Source of the DNA: Angiostrongylus vasorum
Taxonomy: Eukaryota; Nematoda; Chromadorea; Rhabditida; Metastrongylidae
NCBI GenBank assembly: GCA_018806985.1
Contig: JADANN010000108.1
Coordinates: forward strand, 2,480,001 to 2,544,000
Direction of reading: 5' to 3'
Length of the DNA stretch: 64,000 bases
Shown here: positions 1 to 12,700 of the stretch, one piece after another
How the letters are laid out: each line of letters starts with the position of its first letter
How positions within the stretch are numbered: position 1 is the first letter of the stretch
Made by a program: the position numbers and the translations under genes
The notes under the pieces: generated by a model
The model's database searches: none
Told to the model about the DNA's origin: nothing
Seen by the model: only the letters and a program-made list of their open reading frames with translations

Positions 1-253
1 ATGTTCTAAGAGAAGATTGAGAATGATGGACAGACACTTGGTGCCACAGATGGACTATTAGCGAGCAATTTGCCTCGGTGTTTTGGGAACTCTTACCATC
101 ACAGTCTGTCAATGAGTAAACAGCCGCTCGTTGGCAAGTAGCCACAACTGGTCCCATTAGGTCTCATGGCAGCAAATGTCCAGAACGGAGCAAATTGTTG
201 CTCGCCACGGTGAACTTCACTACAAGAAAATGTCTGTGTGGACTCGTACTCAC

Positions 254-403
254 ATTGTGTACATCTACGTCCGGGTGGACGCTTGTATTTGGAGGAAACG
301 TCGATGTAGCCATCGAGACACTGGCAAGCGTAGCCTTCGGTGAGGTCGATGCACTTGGCGAACCTCGAGCATTCATTTGATGCCGTTGCGCACTCATTCA
401 CCA
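254..403 (-). CDS. mua-3: mua-3 exon 25: EGF module, last exon in the window
   Basis: A 150-nt phase 1-1 exon, acceptor ttgtttag, donor gtgagt. It encodes [31 protein letters not shown] and RPPGRRC. The gene continues to the left of the window. Confidence 0.88.
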
Positions 404-3400
404 CTAAACAATACAGTTACTTGTTTGGTTACAGACTAGGGTACACTTGGCGGCCTGCAATCAGGTGATTGGAACACAGACTTTTGCAGTAAGGATAGAG
501 GGCATGAAAATGAAACCGCTGTTGTAAAGTTCTCAGTCATGGGGTAGCGAATTCCGTAGAATCACCGTTTCACAAAACGATTTCCGAATATTTTAACCTT
601 TTTGCCTACTGCTTACTGTTTTTGATGGCAGGGTATATTGCGAAATATAACTTCAACCAAGCTGAGATATTTGCAAAACTCTGGACCGCAGGTGCCTATG
701 GTGGGGAACGAACGCGCTATTGTCCCTTTCCGGGAGTAACGCGTTCACCACCACACCATGCGGGTCCCTTCGCTTCGCCTGTCTCTCAGCTAGTTCTATC
801 GATCTTTTTGCCATCAGCAATCACCCGTCAACGGGATTGATCTGGAGAGCCATGGTGTGGTGGTGAACGCGTTACTCCCCTGAAAGGACAATAGCGCGTT
901 CGTTCCCCACCATAGGCACCTGCGGTCCAGAGTTTTGCAAATATCTCAGCTTCGTTGAAGTTAGATTTCCGAATATTTTTTTTCTTTGGGACTTAATGGA
1001 AAAAGTCACAATCTTTTTCATCATTGCTCTGATAAGAAGAAGGGATAATTTCAAGGTATTTGTTCAATTTTAGTGACTTTGTGATACCTAATGAGTAGAA
1101 TATTGCTTCGTTATCTTTGCCATCAGCAGAAATCTACTACTGCATTAATTTGTTGCTCTTCACGGAAAGCATGACTGAAATGAACTACATACTATGTTAA
1201 GCATATGAACTACTAGCTTGCTTGATATATGATACTTGAATGGCCCATCCTCACTAGTTGTGAGGACCCCAGTATAATTTCCGTCTTTTTAGAGTTTTGC
1301 TGGTTAAGCCTTCGTGGTTCCCTGGAATCCCGAGGTCAGCCTTGCCAAAGTCTGCCCCAGGTCTTCACCACCACAGGCAGTCGCAGCCCTTGTGGATCAG
1401 AGGCAGATTTGGCACCATGCGACTTTGATACCAGGACGGTGGTGGATCCTGATATTGGTTAACTAACATTACAACTAACTAACTAACCGTATTAGCTAAC
1501 CTCAGAATTTAATACGATAAATCTAAACCAACGTTAATCATTCGTCTCAAGGCTTACTAACATAGTGTTTTTAGATAGATGCTGCTTAATTAATATTAAA
1601 TTGATTTCTTGAAGAATTTGAAAACAATGTGAGTCCCGCATGGCTCAGAGCTATTATGCTTATAGGGCTCGCCCATAAAAAATATAAACACATTATTATA
1701 GAAGCTAATTTTTACGTATTATTGTGTAACAGAGTTTGTAGTTTTCTGATTCCTGAAAAATAAGATGTGTAAGTAAAGCAGAACTTGGAAGACGTGTACT
1801 GTCGTGAATATGTCAAGTACGGAGACGGTTGAGTTTCATTTTGGTTGGGTAAATTGATAAGCTGGTGGACGTACGTTCTTTGCAGAGTCTACCCGGCTTT
1901 CGCTCTGGATCCGGCGACATGTCGATGAAACCCGGACGACACTGGCAGCTGTAGGAGTCGAAAACGTTCAGGGCAAACGGCATTGCGGTCACATTCGGTG
2001 TTCTTCGAGCACGCCGAAAACACTGAAGAAGTCTTGTAATAAGCAGAGCATGTCCTGAGAAGGTTGTGCTATCCTATCTTTATCATTGCTGGATCAGTTA
2101 AAGTTTCCTCGTTATAAATACCTCGTTTGGGTTAGCACTTAGAAAGTTTCCGACAACACAGAACAATCGTCAATTAAGTGTGGAAAAATTGGCTGGTATT
2201 AAATAAACTACACATTCCTGCAAGATGTAAATTTTATTAGAAGATCATGAAATCGTAGACCTTGTTAAGTGCTGTCAGTTGGGCCAAAAGACTAAACAAG
2301 TTTCGCCGACACTTGCTTTTATTCATTAAGTAGCCCGACTGTCTTAACGATGTTTTTATGAGATTTTCGGAGCAGAAAGTGTGGTCATCTCCAGTAATAT
2401 ATACGATTCAGGAAAACTGCACGAGGAGCGCGTGAAATCGAGTTGATGTTAGTAAAGTACTGATGAACTTGCAATGAAACAAACCGATCCTAAACACTAC
2501 GACGACCAATCAGGTCCGAATAGTGGTTAGATCGAAATTAGGAGCTAAAATGAGAGCTACGGTAAAATCATCCAGCTCTGGAAACCCTGCGAAATGATTT
2601 TCCTCTCCAATTGACCGATGCAGATCACTCTATGTACAATTACGTTTCCGAAGATGTGAAAAAACAGCTAGAAAATGCGAATATAAACAAAGTATTGTTT
2701 TATGAAATACAACCACAAAATGCTGAGGTATGAGCAAAACTGGGAACAGCTGGGAGAGAAAGGCAAAGCAAGGACATCAGGTTGGTGCAGTGGATAGCAC
2801 GTTAGTCTCCAGTAAGGGTAGTTGCGGGTTCAAAGAGCAGCTGGGATCTCGCGTTCTGTCATATCTCAACATCCCTGTGATTGAATTCACATAATATCCT
2901 GGCATAACAAAAGAACAGGTAGTAAATAAAAAGTTATGACACGGGTTTTTGTGTTGGTTGCGCTACACATCCGATCAAAGTTCCGTTGTGTACGGTAGGA
3001 TCACCAGAACGGATCAGAGTCGATTTCTCCTCTCCCGTCCCGGCACCCGCGAATCGCCGTCCGGCGCCTATAGCCTTGAGGTATGAAAGCTTAAAAAATA
3101 AACGAGGTACTGGATAGAAAGCCTGGCTCCTAAAAATAAAGACGACTGGGAAGATCCTGTGATTCAGAGAGAACGCTCAAACAGATCACGTAATTTAGAA
3201 GAGCGTAAAAATACGACTTGAACGCATTCTGAATGGAATTGTAACAAAACCTTACGTCGAAAAAAACGGTATTCGGACGAATTGAAGTCAGGTGTTACTC
3301 AACTAAACAAAAAAATTGATCGGCCCGAACTAGAAATCTATCTGAGGAGTTTTTCCTTCTATCTCATTTACTATCAGGCGCGTGTGGCGCAGTGGTCGGA

Positions 3401-6400
3401 GGAGCCCTACAATAGACACGTTTAATCGGTCTCCGCGCCCATGGCCCACCAGGCCTTCCATCCCTCCGAGGTCCTGCAAATTGGTATCGGACTTGTCTGA
3501 AAGGATAGCAGCACTGGCTCTATACATGGGTAGGCCACCGCGAGTCACTGTAAAGGCCAGATATGCATCCAATCACCTCCAAACGATGCTTAATGAAGTC
3601 GAATGCATGGCGCGTCCCTCAAGGATTGATCAACACCGAGAGCCTTATCCTTTAGCTTCACCCTTTATCCAATTTACTGGTGATACTTATACACTTTACT
3701 TTATAACCCTTCTTGCCGCTTCCAGTCATTTGCAGCAAGACAAACCCATAAAGTGGATGGGCGGGCAACGGTAGAACGAGCTGAGACTATTCAGGAAGTT
3801 CTCAGAAGGGTTTGCATGAGGTTTTTTGACGCTGTATTGTAGGTTATTTGGATCTATGTAGTTGCTCATAGATTTAGAGCTGAAAAACCAGTCATGTTAG
3901 GGAATACCTGCAATAGATGGTGTTCGACGAGGTCATGACATTTTACTACTGTTCTTCAAAAGCGACCGTCATTTAACCTCGGCGTTAATAATAAATACTT
4001 TACTGGATTATTTAGTTAACACAAGGATGATAAAGAGTTTTATTGGGCCGACGTTTCGATGTCTTCCTCCTCTTCACTATAGTGTGAATTCGCGGTGAAA
4101 AATTACGACAGGCGGTTGTTACGACCTTCACAAGCACGATTACTCAATCTCGGTTATGTCACTATCGATAAGCCGCAGGAAGGTGGGTTCATTGAACGCA
4201 TGACGTTTCTTTAAGTGATTTGAATACATTGAGCACTGCCGACGAGGCTACTTACCTCGGCAAGTGCCATCTGAGTAGCGAAAGGCATTGTCAGCGCATT
4301 GGCAACTGTAATGACCTCGTTGGCCTCGATCTGTGCAAACCTCGTTCGTGCCACACTGTGACCTCTGGAACAGAGTCGTTCGGAAATTTATTGCGTTAGC
4401 AATCAATCAGGGAAACTAGTTAAAAAAACAGGAAGACGGGCGCGACATCAAATGCAAAGACCATTAGAAGTTCGATGGCTTAATAGGTTTGAATAAGAGG
4501 CTATTTGATATTTGTTGTGTAAGAACTTATTACTGTGTAGTTCGACATTTAAAAACTCAATCCCTGCGTTAAAACTTTTACAACCTTAAAGATGAATAGG
4601 CTCTTGAGATACCGCAAGCGATGAACCACTAAAGTACCTTAGATCTACAGTAAAGCCTCTCATAGAAGACATTCTGGAAAGATACTTGATTGTAGACTCA
4701 CCTTTGGGTCGCATGAATCTGTTGAGAAGGAGGTGACAATGTCACTGGAAGTCAATCTTTCGGTAGGTTTACGACAAATCCGTCCTGGATAATGAGTCAC
4801 ATTTGGTGATGCGTCCACGTAGCCTGCTCGACATGAGCAAACGTAGCCCTCCTGGAAGCAGTGCTTTCACAGGACTTAGAAGAACCTACCTGTTCACCTG
4901 GAATTTAGAAGCAGAAACATGAACTGATCTTTTCAAATTTCTAGACTCTATACTCTATCTAATTTAGTGAGACAGACATAAGAAGATTCTGTGACGTCTA
5001 ATGAACAGACGAAAGGTCGTCCGATTTAAGGAAAAGACTGAAATTCCAGTTCTCCACTTTTACGATGATCAGACTCGATTTAGCCTGACCTTGGCATCCT
5101 CACAAAGGGCGAACTCAGAGCAGTCGTTAAGAGATTTCACAGAACACTCATTCACCGCCTCGATGCAACGTCGACCTAAAAATCATCCACTCCAGCTATT
5201 TATCAATTGATAAGAATATTGAAAGAGCACTGATTGCTATTTAACAGAATTCGCCAGGCATATTACCGACCAGGCGCATTAGTGTCAATGCGCACATAAT
5301 GATTATAGTTGAAGCATTCAACTTCAAGTAAGCATATGTCTCATTCCACAGCGACCTGTAGAATCGAAATAAGAACGATTACAATCCACATGTCTTCTCT
5401 ACAGGATAGAAGCTGTCCTACTGTCTTACTCTAAAACGGAAACAAAAACCGGTTTCTGAGCGTATAAGACTTTTTTCCCTCGCTTTTTATCCCGCCGAGA
5501 TGCGTACTTTGAACACCGAAGCGATTAAACAGTCATAATCCACTTGACGAGGACAAGATATTGTCCCTCATTGCATCGTTAATCTTTGTGTATGTCACGT
5601 TTGAGTGAGAAATCTTTGAAAAATGAAATTTCGTTCCATTTTTGGTGAACTTGGATTTCAAACAAATTTAAAATAACTAACTAAATAATAATAACTGAAT
5701 AATTAAATAAATAATAATAACTAAATAATTTAACTTAAGAATAAAGCTCTCGGCGTTGATCAATCCCTGAGGGATGCGCCATGCATTCTACTTCATTAAG
5801 CATCGTTTGGAGGTGATTGAATGCATATCTGGCCTTTACAATGGTTCGCGGTGGCCTTCCGATGTATCGAGCAAGTGCCGCTATCATCCCAGAGAAGTCT
5901 CTGGAAGACAAGTCTGGTAGCAAGTTGTCGACTCCAAAGGTGTGGAAGGCTTGGTGGGCCACGGGAACGAGGATCGATTCCATGTGTGTGTTGCAGGGTG
6001 CCTCCGACCACTACGCTACACGCGCCCAATTCAAGGGAACACTTTGGAAAATCGTTTGTTCTCTCAGAGATAGCACAAAGCCTCTTCTACAGCTCTACCT
6101 TATCCTTAAGCACTCAACAACAACTCTACTTGAAAAACTAAATCAAGCACGCCTTATGTTAAAGAGTGCTATTCGAATGGTTACACCTCGATGAAAAACA
6201 ACTGCTGCCTTCTCAGTGTTAAGAATACTTGGACAAGCGAATCCAAGAAATTACTGACATTAATCGTCCGTGACAGTGTAGGACAAAATCGGAGAATAAA
6301 GCATAAAGGGCAAAGTGTAAAGGGCAAAGTGTTGGCTGTTAACCAATCCCTGAAGAATGAGCTAAGTATTCGACTTCATCAAACCTTCCTAGAGGTAACT

Positions 6401-9400
6401 AATAGCATGTCGACCCTCTATAGTGACTCTTTCTATCGAGTACTGATTTGCCGATCACAAAGAGGTGGAGGCTCGGTAAGAAAGGGTTGCGGAATCCAAC
6501 CAGCGGACGATTTTTTTGCACAACGCATGCAACCTCTAACCATTTTGCTTCACGCGCCATGGGAAAGGCTCTTCTAGTTGATGAAATCTTCATCTGTTTA
6601 AGATTGTTGCAAAAAGATGTGAAGCAACTTGTTTTTCCAGAGCCTGTATTATAACCGACACACCAGGCAGTCGGTTAAATGCAGCAGAAATATCGGCGAA
6701 TCCTGGTCGGCATTGACAGTTGAATGAGTCGTCGGTGTCGATGCAAATAGCGTTCTCATCGCAGTCGACATGGTACCTTTCCCTTAAAAGGCTCAGATAA
6801 AACAAACGACATCTCTTTCAATTACTAATCAATTAATTACTATCCTGGAAAATAAAAAGCCATACTTGTTAGAGCATTCGTTGATGCGAGGTTTGCAGAT
6901 GCGACCTGGCTGCCCCGATGGTGAGACATCGGCGAATCCAGATCGACACTGGCAGGTGTAACCCTCGGCCTGGAAATAGAGCTCCGAACTATCACATTTT
7001 AAATTTCAGTCCTGGCGTATCACTGATCATTCTTAACTGCAGCACCTTTAGAACGAAAATGTTACAAGGACCCAAACTTTCAAAACGCGCAGGCCGTAAA
7101 GTCACGAACGAAAATTGAGGAAGGTAGCCTTGAGTAAGTGGTGGAAAAAAATAGGACAGAGGGCAGAGAAAGTCTGAATGCCTCATTGCTTTCTTCTTTC
7201 AAACACAGGTCTTTGATATGTTCTTGTAACCTCTAAGAAATCTCACTACACTCACTAGGTCGATACATTCGGCGTTCTGTCCACAAGTGTTCAGGCGATT
7301 ATCTTCGCACTCATTGATGGCTAGACAACGACCGTCGGGAAGTCGCGAGTAACCGGAAGCACAACGACATTTGTAAGTACCGCTCACGAACACGCAAACC
7401 TAAAGGAAAAAAGCTCAACGTAGGTTGATAACGGCGAATCGACGGAATGTTGTGCGCTCTGACCTCGGATTTGCGCTGGTCACAGCTCATTGGATCACTC
7501 ACATCACACTCGGGAGGATCAGGCACAAACGCTGAAAAGCTAAAATTTATGCGCAAGGCATTAAAGTTGGAACTTGCAAGCTCCGCAAAATCTAGAGATA
7601 ACGATTAGTGCTTGAAAAGAATGAATTGTTCCCACGATAGTTTTCTCTCTAAGATCAGCCACTCTGGTTGTTCTACGTCAAGTTTCAATTCGCTCTTCGA
7701 AATTCTTAGTGCTGAATTTTTCACTTGTTTCGCAAGTCATTCACACGTTGCTGCTTTGCCAGTCGTTTTGACGTGATTTACGTACTTAGATCAGCAGCTC
7801 GAGTGTTTTGACCTTGCGCTTAGACTCAAAAACAACAAGCGCAAAAGAACTCACTTAAGAAACTTTTAATTTCCGCTCCTTTGTGAGATGACATTTTAAA
7901 GACTGACACTCACGTTGTCACAAAAGTTGTGCTCTCTAGTTTGCATGCGCAAGCTTAAGAGGAGCGGATAGCACAGTGGTAGTGATGCCGGTCATCACAA
8001 GCATGGTGTTGGTTCAATCCTGCTCCAGGCCCACCAAGACTCTCATCCCAGCGGAGTCGAGAAATTGGTGCCAGATTTGTATGGGAAAATTCTCCATTCT
8101 CTACAATCCAAGTGGGAACGCTTTAACGCGCTTATATCAGGACTCCAGTAAAAATTGACTCGACCAGCATTTTACAAAATTCAAGATTAAATGGAAATCC
8201 TCAAGCAGCAACCGAAGCCACACGGAAAACTTGGAAGACCTCCGAGGACGATGGATGCGAGGAAACGAATCGAATGGGAGAAGGGCTGGGATCCGCACAG
8301 TAGATGTGAGATCGGTTCGTGTAAAATAGAAAAAATTCTTAACATCTTTTTGCACCAAACTTTTCACCACCCTTCCATTGTACAAGAAGCCTTGGCTTAG
8401 TGTACTGAATAGATGGGTGAAAAAAAATGAAATTATGTAAAAGAACGTGTTCATGAATTAGCATAAGGACAAAACACCAGTCCAGTTATTCCAATGCACT
8501 TAGATTTTACGTGATCACCTCTAATGCACACTCTTCCTGGATTCTTCGAGGGAAACGGGCTTTCGTCACGGTAATTGTCATGACATCGGCATGTGAATCC
8601 GTCGATGGTGTCGATGCACGACGCATGGCTTGAGCAGTCATGCTTTCCTAAAAAATAGATAGGAATAACAGAAGAACGCCTATGGCGTCGCTAGAAAAGC
8701 ATTCCTATTCACACTAGGAGACATGAGCACAAGTTTGAAAATAGCGACTGACTTTCGGCGCATTCGTTCAGCACCGGTCGGCAGACCCTGCCCGGTGGTC
8801 GGCCGTGGTGGCGGCTCACGTCCACGAATCCGCTCACGCACTGGCACATTGGCCCGACGGGAGTCTCGCGGCATTCCGCTTCGGCTGCACAGTCCATGTT
8901 CACGCAGACGTCCGCTGAAAGCGCTCACAACTACTTCATAATTACACGTCTTTCCTTAACCATCGGCAAGAAGATTTCATTATTCGCTTAACGAAATGTA
9001 CCCTAGAGATGACTTGCATATTAACCGATCGCTAAGAAACATTTTTTAGATATCTCGCTTTCTTTTTCAACAATCGCGAGGTTTATACCTTTTATTTTCT
9101 CCCTTCTATACTTTTTTATGGCAGGTTATTAAGCGAAATGCAACCACAAGATTGCTGAGATATCTGCAAAACTCCGGACCGCAGGTGTTTGCGGTGGGGA
9201 ACGAACGCGCTGTTGTCCTTTCCGGGGAGCAACGTTTCCACCACCACACATGCGGGTCCTTTCCCTTTCGCCTGTCTCTCAGCTAGTTCTATCGATCTGT
9301 GCCGTCAGCAATCATCATCCGTCAATGGGATTGATATGGGGAGCCTACATCGGCATATTGTGAACTCAACTACAGCCTCAACTTAACTGGGTTCAATGCC

Positions 9401-9640
9401 GATGTGGGCTCCCCAGATCAATCCAATTGACGGGTGATGATTGCTGACGGCACAGATCGATAGAACTAGCCGAGAGACAGGCGAAACGAAGGACCCGCAT
9501 GGTGTGGTGGTGGAAACGTTGCTCCCCGAAAGGACAATAGCGCGTTCGTTCCCACCGCAGACACCCGCGGTCCGGAGTTTTTGCAAATCGCGAGGTTGTT
9601 ATTCAGCACGTGTTTACTTCCTTGCGAAAAAACACACACA

Positions 9641-9700
<60 letters not shown>

Positions 9701-12700
9701 GGTAGCTGACGTTTCGGCATTACCGCCTTCTTCAGAGCCTAGAAGGGTGGACTGATACGCAGTTTGCTAGGTCAAACCCTTCAACAGCACTAACAGAAAT
9801 GTGAAAATCTGAACGACGGTAACTACACGATCAGCAGCATCTCTAGAAATCCACCGTTTCTCAACTGCTTTCCACCGAGGGAGAAAAGCTGCTTAGAGTG
9901 GCATATAACGACTTGATGTTGATGACTGCACCAACACACATCGAAAATAGAATTCTGAGATACGGGGCTAGAGCACGTTCGATCTCTGGGCATTCCTTCC
10001 TGCTAAAGAAAACGTGTGCTGAATAACAACCTCGCGATTGCTAAAAAGAAAGCGAGATATTTATAGTCCAATGCCGAGGTTGACAGAAAGTCGATTTTGG
10101 GAGCCATTTTTTAAGATTCAATTTTTGAGACAAATCAGTCGAAAGGCTTCGTCCAAAGGAGCCGCCGAAAGCAACAATTAAAGGTAGGCATTTTTTATCA
10201 CGATGAAAACCAAATACGTTAAGATGTGAGGTGATTTTTTTCCCATAAACGCAATGGCATGGTAAAAATCTATAGAACTGAAGTCTAATACACAGAGCAA
10301 TTTTCTGCTTTGAGAGAGATAATACCAACGTAAAGCCGCTGACGGAACTCCTGGATAGAAAAAGCACAACCGCAGATTGAATAAGGGAAAACGAACGGGA
10401 TCTTCTCATCTAACAAAACCAAATTCAAACTTGAGGACAATCAACGACGAACTGTGTAGAGTAGCATTGCAAGCCGACTTTAATTTAACCTCGGTATAAA
10501 CAATCAATGTACCCTATTTCATTGATAAGCTAACACGATGTTGCTAGCAAACATTCATTCGGCCAACGTTTCCACATCGTCTTCGTCAGAGCTGATGATC
10601 CGAGTAGATGGTCCACCGCCTTCGTTTTCTCAATTTGGTGTCTTTGTGGAAAATTCGATGTGTAGAATAGGAATTCTCGCCGCCTATGAGGGAAGAGCTC
10701 GCGTTTGATTTCTGGCACGGCCTGCTTATTTCCTCAGGGGATGCGAACGAGCGCTGGTCTTTAGTGACTACCTTAATTGAAAGGCAGCATTCACGTGTTG
10801 GGTAAAAAAAATGAAAATGTATAGATAAGGAAGAAAAGAATTGCGCAGTTTAAGCAAGAGATATGTTTTAGCACATATTTAATTATTTATTTCATTTACT
10901 TTATCCTATTTGATCCGTCTTCACGTCTATTGTGCGGATCCCAGCACTTCTCACAACCAATTCGTTTCCTCGCATCCATCGTTCGCGAAGGTATTCCAAG
11001 TTTTTTACGTGTGGCTTCGGTTGCTGCTTGAGGATTTTCATTTCATCTTGAATGTCGTAGAATGGTGGTCGAGTAATTCTCCCTGGAGCCCTGGGATAGC
11101 CAAATTGGAGCGTTCCCAATTAGAATGCAGAGAGTGACTTTTTTTCCCAGAGAAACCCGGTATCAATTTCCTGACCGCAGAGTGAAGAAATGCTTGGTTG
11201 GCCCAGAGTGGGATCGAACTAGCACCATGCTCGTGATGACGGACATCACTACCACTATCCGCCCCATAGCACATAATATAATAATTGGCACAGCACAGCA
11301 CATAATATAATTGAATACTAAAAACAATATTTGTATTGCCTCTGAACATTCATTATACGTTAAACAATAAAAGAGGCACACCAAACTGAAATCAAATCAA
11401 GAAGAGTTTTAGCACAACGAAATAAAACCCCATTTCGTTAAAAAAAACGATTTTGTTACAAAAACTGAACACTCAATTCGACACATGCAAGAAATGAGAA
11501 ATGCTGCCAGTTGGATGTTCGACACGAATGGGCTCGAACAGGACGCAGTCCACAATACTTTTCCTGCGGAAGCACATAAGGAGAGAAATTCCCGCGTGAA
11601 GACGACTGCTAACATTCTGGGATGGTTTACAGGCTTCCTTAGTTGTTTTACATACAGGAGAGCCATGAATGATTTGAAGTAGCTGGCGGTCTCTACATTG
11701 CTAGCGGATAGTCTTCAGAAAAAACGAAGCTGTAGTACAACTCCGTGCGGCATGTCTTATAACAAGCACGCATGGCGACATTTGTTCGCTTCCCTTCTTT
11801 TTCCTGGATCCGGTTGTTCATACTTTGCTTTTCCTTGCAACGATCGCGGAAAATAACAGCCTTACCCGTTCAACAACATCCGATTGAATCAGCCGAAATG
11901 TCGTGTGGTTTATTCCATTAATTGTTCCAGAAACAGCGCCTGCACTCACCGACGACCTTGCGCATCGACAGAGCATCTTAATGGAATCCCAGATGAGTCG
12001 CCGTGTATTTCAGTTCTGTCGATTGACTGAAGAGGACAGCGTTGACAGATATGCTCTTCTTAAAAGGGCGGAAGTTTTGCCAGATTTCGTCTTCAACAGA
12101 AAAAATTGGGGGAATTTACAAAAATTCGAGCTCTTGGTTATGTGAAAAATCCCGTGGATTTGAATTCCAAACCTTCCCTTGCCAGTAAATTGTGCATGTC
12201 ACAGAGAAATAAAATGATGTACATCTCAATCGCCGGCTATGTTAAAGGATAACGGATAAAGCTCTCGGCGTTGATCAATCCCCGAGGGATGCGCCATGCA
12301 TTCCTCTTCATTAAGCATCGTTTGGAGGTGATTGAATGCATATCTGGCCTTTACAATGACTCGCGATGGCCTGCGGATGAGCCAGTGCTGCTGTCCTCCC
12401 AGACAAGTCTACCAATTTGCCGACCCCGGAGGGATGGAAGGCTTGGTGAGCCATGGGCACTGGGATCGATTCCACGTGTGTGTCGCAGTGGCGCGCGCCT
12501 CCAACCACTGTGTTATTTGGCTCAATTAATGCTCCAGAACCTTTGGCAACGGACTATTAAGAATTTTCTTCCGAATGAAGTCTCAGTTGGCCGGTCTCAG
12601 CGAATCCGATCAACTGAGACACGACGCTTCCAGCAAAGATTACAACAATGCATAAATAAACAGGTGTTCGAAACTATTTAATTGCTCTAGAGATTGATCC

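Larger units (their letters stand above)
9025..10075. mobile_element. FB2-type hairpin element, interrupted
   Basis: The ends GATATCTCGCTTTC (9049) and GAAAGCGAGATATT (about 10048) are inverted to each other, and internal CGATTGCT/AGCAATCG-type motifs match the FB2 element at 48.7 kb. The inside holds FB1, a CA repeat, and GACGTTTCGGCATTACCGCC. Confidence 0.6.

Noticed and set aside
3382..3774. Plus-strand frame of 130 codons
   Set aside because: Read-through of a SINE-A copy. The same peptide fragments appear at 20.8, 33.7 and 5.8 kb.
5817..6194. Plus-strand frame of 125 codons
   Set aside because: It is the antisense of a SINE-A copy; similar frames recur at every copy.
9640..9699. A CRISPR-like or satellite array
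   Set aside because: It is a simple CA dinucleotide run. No spacer-repeat structure occurs anywhere in the window.
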